A stretch of 64,000 nucleotides of DNA from Sceloporus undulatus (lineage: Eukaryota; Chordata; Lepidosauria; Squamata; Phrynosomatidae): NCBI RefSeq assembly GCF_019175285.1, contig NC_056524.1, positions 5,904,441 to 5,968,440 of the forward strand. The letters are read 5' to 3'. Position 1 is the stretch's first letter; each line of letters starts with the position of its first letter. The position numbers were made by a program, and so were the translations under genes. Under the pieces are notes generated by a model. The model had not been told where the DNA came from. It ran no database searches and saw only the letters and a list, made by a program, of their open reading frames with translations. Below, one piece after another: positions 40,803 to 52,068 of the stretch.

Positions 40803-41180
40803 CTGAGTCTCCTTTGCTTGAGATGCTTGGGACTAGAGGTGTTTTGGATTTTGGATCATCATCATCATCATCAGCTGCTGCTGCGTTGAGTCCCTGTACT
40901 GGAAGGCAGGATATAAATAGACATAACAACAACAACAACAATAATAATGGATTTTGGAATACTGCGATTTGCATATATGTACATAATGAGATATATGGGA
41001 GGTGGGACCCAATTGTAAACACAAAATTCATGTTTCATATATATCTTATGCACATAGCCTGGAGGTAATTTTATACAACATTTTGAATAGTTTTCTGCAT
41101 AAAATGTTTGTGTACAGTACATTGAAACATCAGAAAGCAAAGGTGTCACTATCTTAGCCAACTATGAAAAGTTTTTCGGG
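40803..41180. mobile_element. Tigger7-like DNA element, reversed, with embedded LINE tail
   Basis: TGAGTCTCCTTTGCTTGAGA, GTTTTGGATTTTGGAT, GTGGGACCCAATTGTAAAC, TAGCCTGGAGGTAATTTTAT and AAGGTGTCACTATC are the reverse of words in 31395-32222. An L2-type tail (GGCAGGATATAAATAG then AACAACAAC, 40880-40945) interrupts it. Confidence 0.6.
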
Positions 41181-42110
41181 TTTTGAATATTTCAGATTTC
41201 AGAACTGCAAACCTGCACATGTTAAAACCGTTAGTACATACTTTAAAATCAAGAATTTTAAAATCATATGGATTTTTAATAGAAGAGATTGGTCTTCGCT
41301 GCTATTTTTAATTCAGAGAGCATATTTTCTCCAGCAGCTCAGTCCATAATTTGAGGGTAGCTAAAGAAAATTTCTTCTCTCCAGAAAGATCCAGAAAGAT
41401 CTGGAAATACCCTCAAGCTATGCTCACAATCTTTCAAGAGGAGTGCGACCCATGCACCTGGTTGACAGGCTGATAAGGCAAAACTGCAAGGCCGAATTGA
41501 AACAGAATAGATAGTGGGCACCAGTATATAAAAGATGCCTGGCACCATTTGGTAGCCCCCATCCCCCAGTTGTACCAAGTTTCTGAATTTTTGATGGCCT
41601 GTTGTCACAGGCCCTAAAATATACCTCTCTGCCAAGAGATACCTTCATCTCTTTTGGGGTTACCATGCAGCAAAGGGTTGCATTATTGGATAGCAGTATG
41701 TGACCTGTCTAGTATACATGCTCCAGAAATGTCACTTGTTAATAGGTGACACTGTAACTATGTAGAGATAAGATGCTTTGTGATTATCGTATGTGTATAT
41801 CCTTGTGTATATCCTTGGATGTCTGCTCTTTTCCTTTGTGTCAGTCATTGTGATCCCTGGACCACTGGCACCTATTTGCAGCATCAAATCAAATGGTGAA
41901 TTCTCCTCGCTTTGGTGTGGACTTCTGAATTAATAGCACAGGGACTAACAAACTTCTATTTTGGTGGATAACAAGACCTCCAAACCCAGGTTAGGTGCCT
42001 TGACAGTAAGCATCTTCTGGATCCGGTTACAGTTTGCTTTTCCTAATCCAGCCCATTACCTCCTCCTAGCATTCATGAAATATCATGCCAATTGAATAGG
42101 AAAAAATTTA
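41181..42110. other. Unassigned non-coding DNA
   Basis: No gene or classified repeat seen; frames at 41339-41666 show no domain. Confidence 0.4.
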
Positions 42111-42204
42111 TTATCGTTGTGTGCCTTCAAGTCATTTGTAAGTCATTCTCAGAGGAGACGCATGATCCTTAGCTATTATTGAATGCATGGAGAAGTACAT
42201 TTTA

Positions 42205-42382
42205 ATTTATAACTATTTCAACTCTTAAAATTGTTTGTTTTATAGGTTTCATATTTATATATTTTAATGTTGTTGTACCGTTTTTAAATTGTATTGTTTC
42301 ATATTTGTTGTTCGTCACCACCTTGAGTCCCTACTTTGGGAGAAAGGTGGGATAGATGATGATGATGATGATGATGATGATA
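42205..42382 (+). mobile_element. L2-type LINE 3' end
   Basis: TTTTTAAATTGTATTG, then CACCACCTTGAGTCCCTACT, GAGAAAGGTGGGATAGATGA and a GAT-repeat tail: the usual L2 3' layout. Confidence 0.65.
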
Positions 42383-43090
42383 TTTGGGTATCATCAGTCT
42401 GTCTCTATGGGAAAATAGCCAGACACTTCTCTGATTCCATACTCTCCATCAACCACAGAATGGCCATGAAGGAGTGCCATTGAAGTAAAAACCCTTCATC
42501 CTGAAGCTGGTGATGGAGGAGCCATAGCAGAGATCCGAGTGTGAAACTCTTACACTACATGTGACTATATAGAATCTTGGCTTACATTTGTGTTTGGCCA
42601 ACAGTGTTGCTATTTCTGTTGTTGTTGTTGCATTTTCTTTCTTCTTCTTTTTTGGTTGTCGTGAGTTGTTTATTTTGTTTGTTGTCATGTATAAAATTTA
42701 CAAAACATGTTGTCTGGGTATCATGGGAGTTGCAGGCCATTGCCTCCGCAGGGCTCCAGATCAGGGCAGGCTAAGTGCTTGGCAACATTTAGATTAGCTC
42801 TTAGGCATCCAACCTTTTCAACTTCCCAATTACATAAGAACTGCAGAGATGGAGAGACATCAGTACTCATCAATCACTCAGAATAACCGAGAATGTATAT
42901 ATATATTTATTATTTTATATAACTGTTCTTTTAAAAAGAAAAACAGCCCCTGGGCAGGAACAGACAAGAATGGTAGGGATTCTGAGTTTGCTCTCTCTCT
43001 AAGAGCCTTTCCAGTCTAATAGATTTCTTGTGACAAATGTGCAAGCGTTCCTTGTTTTGTTGCGGGAGATCCCAAAATCTTTCCTCTCTG
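42383..43090. other. Unassigned non-coding DNA
   Basis: TTG-rich patch near 42600-42680 and AT run near 42896-42910; no gene seen. Confidence 0.4.
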
Positions 43091-43092
43091 TT

Positions 43093-43102
43093 NNNNNNNN
43101 NN
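43093..43102. other. Assembly gap (10 N)
   Basis: Ten N bases. GGGAAAATGCAAT words occur on both sides of the nearby CAT repeat in opposite order, so local misassembly or a fold-back is possible. Confidence 1.
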
Positions 43103-43147
43103 GCTGAGATATTGCATTTTCCCAGAATTTGAGCCATGGTATGTCAT

Positions 43148-43148
43148 G

Positions 43149-43199
<51 letters not shown>
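43148..43199. repeat. (CAT)n microsatellite
   Basis: About 17 CAT units. ATTGCATTTTCCCAG (43122) and TGGGAAAATGCAAT (43227) flank it as inverted copies. Confidence 0.95.
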
Positions 43200-43790
43200 C
43201 ACCTCTCCCTATGGGAGATGTTACCTGGGAAAATGCAATTCCCACTATTCTAGCCCTGGTTGCAAGCATACCTAAGGGTTAGAATTCAGTAAGGGCAAAG
43301 TATATTAATTCCCCCAAGTATTGTGAGTGCTTTTTATTAAAGCTGTCAGCTGATTAAAGAAATCTTAATTTATTAAATGCAAGAGCAATAGAGGCTGCCA
43401 TTGGGTGGAGAATCCAGTCTGGATTTTAGTCCAAAATCTAAAGGCTCTGTCCAAGGTAATGAACCTATTTGGAGTTGGACTGCAGCACCTAAGAAAACAC
43501 TTTTGAAGTTCAGTTTCAAACCTAGCACAGGGGTTCACCACATCACTGACACCAGAGCCAACAATTAATTATCTATATTTGCATAAATCTGCATCCAGGT
43601 AAAAACAAGCCTGAAATCATTCTGCAGCAAGAAACAGATGCTTATTTAGAGTTGAGATGATGGGTGAATGGGTGTCAGGTAGGCTTTGCCAGCACCTGGG
43701 CCATTGAGAAATACCATAAAGAGATCAGGGATAGGGCAGAAGCCTCCCATGCTGAAGGTCCCTAAGGTCCAATTTCTGCAAACTCCAGGG
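43200..43790. other. Unassigned non-coding DNA
   Basis: No gene or classified repeat seen. Confidence 0.4.
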
Positions 43791-43794
43791 AGAG

Positions 43795-44600
43795 AATCAT
43801 AGAACCATAGAGTTGGAAGAGACCACAAGCGCCATCCAGTCCAACCTGCTTCGGCCATGCAGAAAGATACCATCAAAGCACCCCCAACAAATGGCCATCC
43901 AGCCTCTATTTAAAGACCTCCAAGGAAGGAGACTCCACCACTCGCCGAGGGAATGGTTTCCACTGTCGAGCAGCTCTTAATGTCAGGAAGTTTCTCCTCT
44001 ATGCTGAGGTGGAATCTCTGTTCCTGGAGCTTGCATCCATCATTCTGGGTCCTTTTTTTCTGGAGCAACGGAAAACAAACTTGCTCTATCCTCATTGTGA
44101 CACCCCTTCAAATATTTAAACAGGGCTATCATATCACCCCTTAACTGTCTCTTCTCCAGGCTAAACATACCCAGCTCCCTAAAGTCTTTTCTTTCATAGG
44201 GCATGGTTTCCAGACCCTTCACTATTATGGCCACCATCCTCTGGACACTTTCCAGCTTGTCAACATCCTTTTTGAACTGTAGGGACCAGAACTGGACACA
44301 ATATTACAGGTGGGGCCTGACCAGAGCAGAATAGAGTGGCACTATTTCTTCCCTTGACTTAGCACTATACTGATGCAACCTAAAATCACATTGGCCATTT
44401 TAGCTGAACTCATGTTCCACTTGTGGTCTACTTGGACTCCTAGATCCCTTTCACATGTAGTCTCATTAAGCCAGGTGTCCCATCATCCTATATCTATTCA
44501 CTTCATTTTTCCACCCTAAGTGCAGTACCTTACATTTCCGCCTGGTGAAATTCATTTTGTTAGCTTTGGAGAAAACTCCTGGTATACCAGTGCATAGACC
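43795..44600 (-). mobile_element. CR1 LINE, 3' part of ORF2
   Basis: Tail AATCATAGAACCATAGAGTT; minus-strand [40 protein letters not shown], and further 5' DNA for the RPHLEY and AKANVILG-like regions up to 44600. Confidence 0.92.
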
Positions 44601-44859
44601 CAGATGGGATCCCCTCCAATAGTGTTACCAGGTTTCTAAAATAGTCTGATGCAGCAGAAGGCATTTTCATCTGTGTCAAAGCTGGAGAAAGTATACATAC
44701 CTTCCTTCTCTCTCCATTCTCTCCTCAGTCATCCGAACCTACTGTAAATCAGGTTCCTAGACAGCAGGATCTGGACCCACTTTTCCAGTCCTCAGCAGGA
44801 AGTGACAAATCTCAGGATGACAGTGTTGCCTTGTAAAATGTATGTATGCTTAAAGAAGC

Positions 44860-45160
44860 ATAGAATCAAGGGAGCATAGACTTGGAAGGGATCAGACAGG
44901 GACTATCTAGTCCAGTGGTTCCCAATGTTTGGTCCTCCATTTGTTTTGGACTTCAGCTTCCTAATGTCTCATCCAACCTGGCCAGCAGTCAGGAGTTATG
45001 GGAGCTGAAGTCTAAACCAGCTGGAGGACCAAAGGTTGGGAACCACTGATCTAGTCCAAACCCTTCCATGCCAGAATAGACAGCTCAAGAACCTCCAAAA
45101 GATAGCCATGCCATGCTGGCAAGGGTTTGGGGCTATATGGTCCTCATGGCTGCTTGATCA
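44860..45160 (-). mobile_element. CR1 tail split by a hAT MITE
   Basis: 44865-44912 (AGAATCAAGGGAGCATAGAC, GGGATCAGACAGGGA) and 45057-45160 (CCAAACCCTTCCATGCC...) form one CR1-like 3' tail, interrupted by the MITE at 44913-45048. Confidence 0.7.
44913..45048. mobile_element. hAT fold-back MITE with exact 8-bp target duplication
   Basis: 136 bp from CAGTGGTTCCCAATGTTTGG to its complement, ending GGTTGGGAACCACTG. ATCTAGTC lies on both sides (44905-44912; 45049-45056). Confidence 0.9.
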
Positions 45161-45184
45161 ACTATGATTCTGTGTATCACATCA

Positions 45185-45590
45185 AACAGTATGGTAGAAT
45201 TCAGAGGCATAGCCATGTTTAGTCTGGAATATCAGTATGCAAAGGGATCTTGCTGCACCTTTGAGACTAACAGCGGAAAAGAAGTTGTAGCATAAGCTTT
45301 TGTAAATGTAGGTCTACTTTCTCAAATGCATTTAGTGAAACATCATTCCATGCATCTTTCCTCCTTCTTTTCCTCTTGCCCTTGTCTCTTACTGACCATA
45401 GTTAATACTGAACTTGTCACCTCATCACCATAACCACAAGTGTGACATTTCTATGGCTATTCATACAGACTGTAAAGGTCTTCCCTGGGCACCAGTTCAC
45501 TCCATGCATCTGAGGAAGTAGACAGTGACTACAACTTCTTTTGCGCAGTTAGTCTCAAAGATGCCTCGAGTTCCCTTTGCATCAAACAGC
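45185..45590. repeat. TTAGTCTCAAAG-family palindromic element (source-like copy)
   Basis: Left arm TATGCAAAGGGATCTTGCTG, CTTTGAGACTAACAGCGG and GAAGTTGTAGCATAAGC; right arm CTACAACTTCTTTTGCGCAG, TTAGTCTCAAAGATGCC and TTCCCTTTGCATC. The segment 45413-45590 is ~97% identical, inverted, to 46488-46664. Confidence 0.72.
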
Positions 45591-46099
45591 ATGGTGTCAC
45601 TCTGCATTAATGATACTGTGACAATACCAACTGGAGTTAAGCCCTGCAGGGACAACAATTGCACTGTTTATGAGAAACACAGAGAGTGCCAGAAAAATTA
45701 TGAGAACGCAGCTGTGCCAGTTATGAATGTGACACTTTCTGGAAGGTTGTTCCTTCAGCCACAACCTCCCCACCAGATCCTGTTTCTGGGTAGTTTCTTC
45801 TCTGCTCTCCTCACAGAGATCAGCAGCCACTAGGAGTGGCCCCCTCTGAGCATCTCAGGCTCCCCCACAAGCAATGCCATAGAGTGGAGGGGAAAGAAGA
45901 CCTCTTTTTTTTTGGAGATGATCAGGGAAGGAAAAGACATACTCCCAGTAAAGTCATGTGATCATGCTGAAGATTTTCAGACTATGTCTTGCTTATCCAA
46001 GACTTAATCCATGAAGATCCAGGAATGTTCCAGCAACAAACCATTCCCAGGACTTTGCTTTTTATTCCCAGCCCCACCCCCCCACCCCCGGTCTGATAA

Positions 46100-46215
46100 T
46101 TTCCATTGCTGTTAATTGTTGTCAAGTTGACTTCAACTTCAACTTATGGGAACCCTATGAATGAAAGACCTACACTAAAGTGTCCCTGTTATCAACAGCC
46201 CTGCTCAGGTCTTGT
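46100..46215 (-). mobile_element. BovB 3' tail fragment
   Basis: GTTGTCAAGTTGACTTC, ACCCTATGAATGAAAGACC and CCCTGCTCAGGTCTTG, as in the 3' ends of the other BovB copies. Confidence 0.6.
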
Positions 46216-46289
46216 GGGAAGTAGTTTATGCTGAAGGTGCTACAGCTGACAACCCTCTCTCCCCACTTTTGATGCAAAGGCCAGAGTCC

Positions 46290-46690
46290 TGTTGGGGTGT
46301 TGCATAGTGCTTTCAAGTTGTTTCCAACTTACAGTGATGCTAAGGTGACACTATCATGGGGTTTTCTGGGGCTGAGAGTGTGTGACTTGCCCAAGGTCAT
46401 CCAGTAGGTTTCCATGGCTGAGCGAGGAATCAAACTCTGGTCTCCAGAGTCATAGTCAAACCATGTTGATGCAAAGGGAACTCGAGGCTGTTTGATGTAA
46501 AGGGAACTCGAGGCATCTTTGAGACTAACTGCGCAAAAAAAGTTGTAGTTTATGTCTACTTCCTCAGATGCATGGAGTGAATTGGTGCCCAGGGAAGACC
46601 TTTACAGTCTGTATGAATAGCCATAGAAATGTCACACTTGTGGTTATGGTGATGAGGTGACAAGCTCAAACCATTACACCACAGTAGCGC
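46290..46690 (-). mobile_element. tRNA-derived SINE split by a 202-bp insertion
   Basis: 46290-46463 is the reverse SINE up to CCAGAGTCATAG, and 46666-46690 is its head end (TCAAACCATTACACCAC). The element at 46464-46665 lies between. Confidence 0.82.
46464..46665. mobile_element. 202-bp insertion with 8-bp target duplication TCAAACCA
   Basis: TCAAACCA is found at 46456-46463 and 46666-46673, and the SINE reads through if the insert and one copy are removed. The insert starts TGTTGATGCAAAGGG and ends GAGGTGACAAGC. From 46488 on it is an inverted ~97% match to 45413-45590. Its first part contains a short duplication of GCAAAGGGAACTCGAGGC. An 8-bp duplication suggests hAT mobilisation, but the ends are not matching inverted repeats. 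Confidence 0.75.
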
Positions 46691-46829
46691 ATTGGGATGT
46701 TACATTCACCTAAATCCTGGTTATGCTCCCTGGCTATGTTCACTGGTGCTTTGCTTCCTGCTTGCTGATGTTGCCTCTTCATTTAAGATTACAGACAAAG
46801 GATTATTAGAAATTCCACCAGTGCATACA

Positions 46830-47008
46830 GCATTATCAAGGCTGTAAGTCTTTCAGGATCTGGAACTGCAATTCTGGAACAGTCTTCTTTTCCACCTGTA
46901 GCTGGAGAAGGATCTTACCTGCTTTCATAAAGGGATGACGACCTTCCTCTTCAGTTTGCCGCATTAAATTGCAGAGTGTGGCCAAGATGGATAGCGACTG
47001 ATGCTTTT

Positions 47009-47057
<49 letters not shown>

Positions 47058-47190
47058 TATTATAGTATTTTAGCATTTTATAGTGTTGCATTTTAGAATT
47101 TGTTTTTTATTATATATGTTTGATGTTCCACCCTTTGGTGAAAAGGATATTATAAATAAACATTGTTGTTGTTGTTGTTCTTATTATCTT
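46830..47190 (+). mobile_element. L2-type LINE 3' end with internal (AT)n
   Basis: TCTGGAACTGCAATTCTGGA, ATCTTACCTGCTTTCATAAA, GACGACCTTCCTCTTCAG, then an AT run (47013-47051) and the end GTTCCACCCTTTGGTG, GATATTATAAATAAAC with TTG repeats. Confidence 0.7.
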
Positions 47191-47699
47191 GCTGTCTCTG
47201 TTGAGAGATCTGATCAGAGAAGGGATGAGGATGACCCAGCAGAGAGCTCAGAGGGCTTATCTACACTTGTCACTCTGCCCTTGGAGTATTTTGGTCCTGA
47301 TCCCCCCCCCATTCCCCCCTTACCTTGCAGGCTAAGGCTCTCTTCCCTCAGCAATTAATGCAGTCCCTCTTTGTCACTTGGTGCCACTACTGAGATCAGA
47401 ATGATGTGCCCAGCCACACTATTGATGCTGGGCACCACGTTCTGACCTCAGAGCCACTTCTGCCCACAGTGGCAGCACCAGGTGCTGAATGGAGACTGCA
47501 TGTCTAAAGGCAGCTGCCACTGTCACTGGAAAAGAGCCGGAGACCCACAGTAAAAGGCAAGTTTCTAAAATATGGTCTTCGCAGGAGGAAGCCCTGAATT
47601 GGGTGTTGGCATCATGAAGACAGTTTAGAACTAGATCGGGGTTTTGGCCCTGTGTCCTTATTCTAATTCCTGGAACCAGCTCCCTAAACATTTGCAGGC
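47191..47699. other. Unassigned non-coding DNA
   Basis: GC-richer but with no supported frame; GGTGCCACTACTGAGATCAG / CTGACCTCAGAGCCACTTC suggests a small fold-back. Confidence 0.4.
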
Positions 47700-48015
47700 T
47701 ATTACTTCTCTAGCTAATTTTAAGTCTGAACTAAAGACTTTTTTTGTTTATGGAAGCATTTCAAACTACAGTTTGATAATTCAGATTATTATGTTAATTT
47801 AGGTTAAGGGTGCATTTGTCTATAGTTTTATAGTTTTAAAATGATTTTAAAAGGGTAAATTGTCTATTTACTATGTTTTATATTTTTGTGATTTTAGATC
47901 ATACTCCATTGGCAGGTTTTATATTGTTCTGATGACTCTGTAAAGTGCCATGCAAAATTTACGGCGCTATATGACTAAACAACAACAACAACAACAACAA
48001 TAATAATAATAATAA
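47700..48015 (+). mobile_element. L2-type LINE 3' end
   Basis: AAGTCTGAACTAAAGACTTT, AAAGTGCCATGCAAAATTTA, CGGCGCTATATGACTAAAC and a long AAC/AAT repeat tail. Confidence 0.72.
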
Positions 48016-48029
48016 ACATCATGCAAGCA

Positions 48030-48228
48030 TGGAGGGACAGCATGGTGTAATGGTTTGAGCATTGGACTAGGACACTGGGAAAATAGGGTTCAAGAACAAG
48101 CCTAGCCAAGGAAATCCACTGGGTTTCAAAACTTGTCAAGAAAACTGTATGATTTTTGCCTTAGGGTTGCTATAAGTCGCCAATGACAGGAAGGCACACA
48201 GCAACAATAACAACAACAACAACATGTA
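48030..48228 (+). mobile_element. tRNA-derived CORE-type SINE, internally shortened
   Basis: Head ACAGCATGGTGTAATGGTTT; 3' AAGTCGCCAATGACAGGAAG and AACAACAAC tail; the core is deleted. Confidence 0.82.
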
Positions 48229-48359
48229 AGCAGGGCATAAGGAGCCCAGGGGGAACTCAGAGAAAAAGACCCATCTAGACAAGGCCAGAGAAAGACAGTC
48301 AGAGAAAGTTGGAGGTGTGTTGAAGAAAGGAGACAGACCTAATGGAGGAAGGCAGTTTC

Positions 48360-48492
48360 TGGAGTGAAGTCGAAGGCTTTCATGGCCAACATCCATAGTT
48401 TGTTGTGGGTTTTTTGGGCTATGTGGCCATGTTCTAGAAGGGCTTGTTCTTGACATTTCATCAGCATCTGTGGCTGGCATCTTCAGAGAAAG
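48360..48492. repeat. GGCCATGTTCTAGAAG repeat unit
   Basis: TCGAAGGCTTTCATGGCC, TATGTGGCCATGTTCTAGAA and GCATCTGTGGCTGGCATCTT. Confidence 0.7.
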
Positions 48493-49630
48493 ATGTATTT
48501 ATTTTTTTAAAAAAGGTTGGATATTTCTCTCCAGTGCCGAATGCCTTCATGCTGCTCAAGAGTGCAGACGTGGACTTGAACATATGCTACTGTTGCTCAT
48601 ATAGAGGTGAACTGGATTCAGCATTCAGTTGCACATTTGTGTATTCCGTTGTGCATTAGATTATGGATTCAGTTGCACAGCCTCACCATTCAACACAAGA
48701 GTCGAGTAGCACAATCCACCTGTGCAGAGTTACACTACACAAGGTTGGTGTAAAATTGTGGCCATTACTGGAAAAGAAGCTGTTAACTCTGAGTTTCTTC
48801 TGTAAGCCTCAGATTGCTCCCACTTGAAAACACACAAGCAGCCAGCCACTGCAATGGATAGAGATGTAGATTGTAAAAGCTGCCCTTCAAAATGCAAACA
48901 AAAGGGTCAGCCTTGAGATTTCCCTCCCGGATTTCATTTCCACAAAACGACCCAGGAAGACACTTCTCTCCGAGATGCTCTCTTGTTTATATATCTTTAA
49001 TGACACTGTTTAAATAATGCATTGGACATTAAAAATGAAAGATTTTTTTTCTTTAAAAAAGAAATGAGATGATGAAGTCCTGATTGTGACCCAAATCTGT
49101 CACAAAGGTGGATGGATGGTTACTAAATGGGAAAGCCTCTCTGGCATAAATAATAATGGGAACAGATATACGACTAATGCATGGGGCATAGCGGAGATGG
49201 AAAAGAAATGGAACAATCACCGAGGAAGGAGAGAGAAATATAAGTGAGTGGGACATACAAAGCAAAGGCTGGCCCAGTCAGAAACAAAAGGAAAAAAGAT
49301 CTGTGTGGTTGTGTGGTTGTATAAAGTTGCGAGTTCAATACCAGCGAAGGGCTCAAGCTCAACTCAGGCTTGCATCTTTCTGAGGTCGCTAAAATGAGTA
49401 TCCAGATTGTTGGGGGCAATTGGTTTGTATAATAAATAAAGAGCTATTGCTAGAAGGTGGTGTCCAGATTTAGGAAAGGGGTGAGGAACAACATGTGTTC
49501 ATCTAGATGTTGTTGGACTTCAACTCCCACCATTCCCAGAGAACATGGCCATTGGTAAAGGCCAATGTACAGTAGAGATGTACAGGAGATGTACAGTAAC
49601 AACATTTGTAAGGCCATTGGAAGAGGATTG
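48493..49630. other. Unassigned non-coding DNA
   Basis: No supported gene. Scattered A/T-rich words and a short MITE-like half at 49513-49560 (TTGGACTTCAACTCCCACCA). Confidence 0.4.
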
Positions 49631-49631
49631 A

Positions 49632-49760
49632 GGGCGGCTCCAAACTGCAGAAATAATCTGTTTTGATACAATTTTAACTGCCATGGCTCAATGCTATGGA
49701 ATTGAGCCATGGCAGTTAAAGTGGTGTCAAACCGGATTATTTCTGAAATGCAGAGGCAGC
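49632..49760. mobile_element. Compact palindromic hAT-like MITE
   Basis: CTGCAGAAATAATCTGTTTT at the left faces GGATTATTTCTGAAATGCAG; the arms meet at CAATGCTATGGAATTG. This is the family of 40160-40392 with the middle deleted. Confidence 0.72.
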
Positions 49761-49765
49761 CTAGG

Positions 49766-50480
49766 AGGGCCTCCCATCGGAGAGTTCTGCAGATATCAAA
49801 AACACAATTGCCAAAAAGATAATCAAATGGGTTTTAGAGCATATTAAACCTGAACTTGAAATGGAATCTAAAGACACATCTATACTGGTTGCTTAATCCA
49901 GGGTTTAATCCAAAGCAATCCAGGACTTAATCCGAAGCATGCCCCAGACTGGCCCCAGACTGACCATGATGGTGACCATTCTCACCAGGCAATGCTATGT
50001 GCATCTAATAATGCAATGCCATGTTGTTGTGTAGCCAGGCTGGTACCACTTGAGAATGAGGCACCCAGTGCTGATAACACCATGCCTCAGTCTGACAAGT
50101 GAAAGCAAATCCAAAGGCATAACGTTAGCTAGCGCCTCTTTCTTTTCTTTTGTGTTGATGCCATATTGGGAGTGTGCACGATTTTCATTGTTTTTGCATA
50201 CCATTCCATTACCAATATGACTGAAGGATGCTTTAGAAATGGCATGATAAATAAATGCCCTTCAGTTACAGCAGGGCTGGGCAATTCTAGCCCTCTAGAA
50301 AAGTTTTTGGACTGCAACTCCCACAATCCCTTGACACTGACTATGCTCCCTAATGGGAGTTATAGGCAGAAGGGGGAAAACACAGAAATCTGCAACAGCC
50401 TAACTCTGAGGCCTGTACAGAAGCTGCTGGAAGTTGTTATTTGCCATCAAATTGTCTTAGACTTATGGAGACCCTATGAA
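49766..50480. other. Unassigned non-coding DNA
   Basis: Includes a hAT-like half (GGGCTGGGCAATTCTAGCCC, AACTCCCACAATCCC) at about 50273-50330. No gene seen. Confidence 0.4.
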
Positions 50481-50484
50481 TGAG

Positions 50485-50732
50485 AAGAGAGCCATGTGAT
50501 GTAGCTGTTTTAACATTGGACTAGGACTCTGGGAAACCATGGTTCAAATTCCCACCCAGCCATGGAAACCCACTGGATGACCACGGGCAAGTCACATTTT
50601 CTCAGCCTCAAGAGGAAAGCAAAGGCTACCCCCTTCTGAACAAATCTTGTCAAGAAAACCTTGAGATAGGTGAACCTTAAGGTCACCATAAGTTGGAAAT
50701 GACTTGAAGGCACACAACAACAACAACATGGA
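50485..50732 (+). mobile_element. tRNA-derived CORE-type SINE
   Basis: Head region AGCCATGTGATGTAGCTGTT, core ATGACCACGGGCAAGTCAC, 3' TTGGAAATGACTTGAAGGCA and CAACAACAAC tail. Confidence 0.87.
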
Positions 50733-50734
50733 TG

Positions 50735-52068
50735 AGAGACCTCCAAGAGCCCTGGTCTTCAACAGGTCAGGTCCTGCAAAGTCAGAGCAGCTGTGACTTC
50801 CTTGATGGAGTCAATGCACCTGTAATGACATTCCTCTTTTCCTACTGTCTTCCAATTTACCAATGATTATTGCCTTTTCCACTAAGTCACATCATCTCAC
50901 GATATCTCCAAAGTATGACAGTTTCAGTTTAGTCAGTTTGGCTTCTTGTGATAGTTCAGGTTTGATTTGCTCTTGGATCCATTCATTTTTCTTTTTAGTA
51001 GTCCATGGCATTCATAGATCTCTCCTGCAGCGCATTTCTAATCACTGACAAATGGGGTGATTTTCTTCTTGTTGGGTTCCTTGACTGTTCATTTTTCACA
51101 CCCATACATCAAAACTGTATATATACAGTCAATCTTCCATATCCATATTCTGCATCCATGGATTCCACCATTCACAGTTTGAAAATCTTGCCTGCCCTCC
51201 ACCCCCCTTATTCCAAAAAACAAGCCTTGTTTTTACCATTTTATATAAAGGACACCATTTTACTACACCATTGTATTTAATGGGACTTGAACATCCATGG
51301 AATTTGATATGTACAGGAGGGTCGTGGAACCAAACTTAAGCAAATGCCAAGGACTCGCTATACTATAGTCTGGATCATTCTGATCCTTTACACTTATCTA
51401 GATCTTTTCTAGTTCTTTCATGGGTTCTCATCCAACTTAATACTAATTTCTTGAATCTATTTTGATTTATGACTGAGCCAAGTTATAGGACATCTTTTAA
51501 GTATTTCAATGGCTTTCTTGCCCATTTAAAGTTATGTAAGCCATCTATGGTCATTATTTTTGTCTTCTTAATATTCAGCTATAATTCTGCCTTTCCATTT
51601 TCTTCCTTAATTTTCATCAAAAGTCTTTGCTATTTTCTGCAAGTAATATGGTGCCATCTGCACATCTTAAATCGTTGAAGCTTCTTCTTAAAATGTTCAT
51701 GCCCGCTTCCTCTGAGTGTAATCCTGGTTTCCATATGATATGTTCTGCATTTAGGCTGATAAAATTCAGCCTTCTCTGACATTGTTCCCAATGGGAAACC
51801 ATTCTGTTCCTCCATTTTGTGTCTTGACAGTGGCCTCTTGTCCAGAGTATAGGTTACACATCAGGACCATTAGATGTCATGGTACTCCCATTGCTTTTAG
51901 AGCAAACCATAATTTTGCAAGAACTATGCAGTAAAAGGCTTTGCTGTAATCTGTAAAGGACAGGTTAATTTTCTTCCAAAATTATTTGATGTGTTCAACT
52001 ATCCAATTTATGATTGCAATATGATTCCTAGTGCCTCTTCCTTTTTTGAACCCACTTTGGACCTCTGG
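50735..52068 (-). mobile_element. BovB (RTE) LINE, 3' half, carrying a nested Tigger-like MITE
   Basis: The minus strand contains GMNILRRSFNDLRCADGTIL and LLAENSKDF near 51617-51720, the counterpart of the BovB NNLRYADDT-L reverse-transcriptase core, and C-terminal DNA near 50870-51000 (SLEA-LTKL-type). The Tigger-like MITE 51120-51366 sits inside. The most extended BovB copy in the window, with several breaks. Confidence 0.82.
51120..51366. mobile_element. Tigger/pogo-like MITE nested in BovB
   Basis: TACAGTCAATCTTCCATATC at the left; ATTTGATATGTACAGGAGG and CGTGGAACCAAACTTAAGC at the right. Confidence 0.72.

Noticed and set aside
45525-45833. 102-residue plus-strand frame with several cysteines (CRDNNCTVYEKHREC)
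   Set aside because: Its first third lies in a fold-back repeat arm, there is no splice support, and the rest shows no domain; most likely chance.
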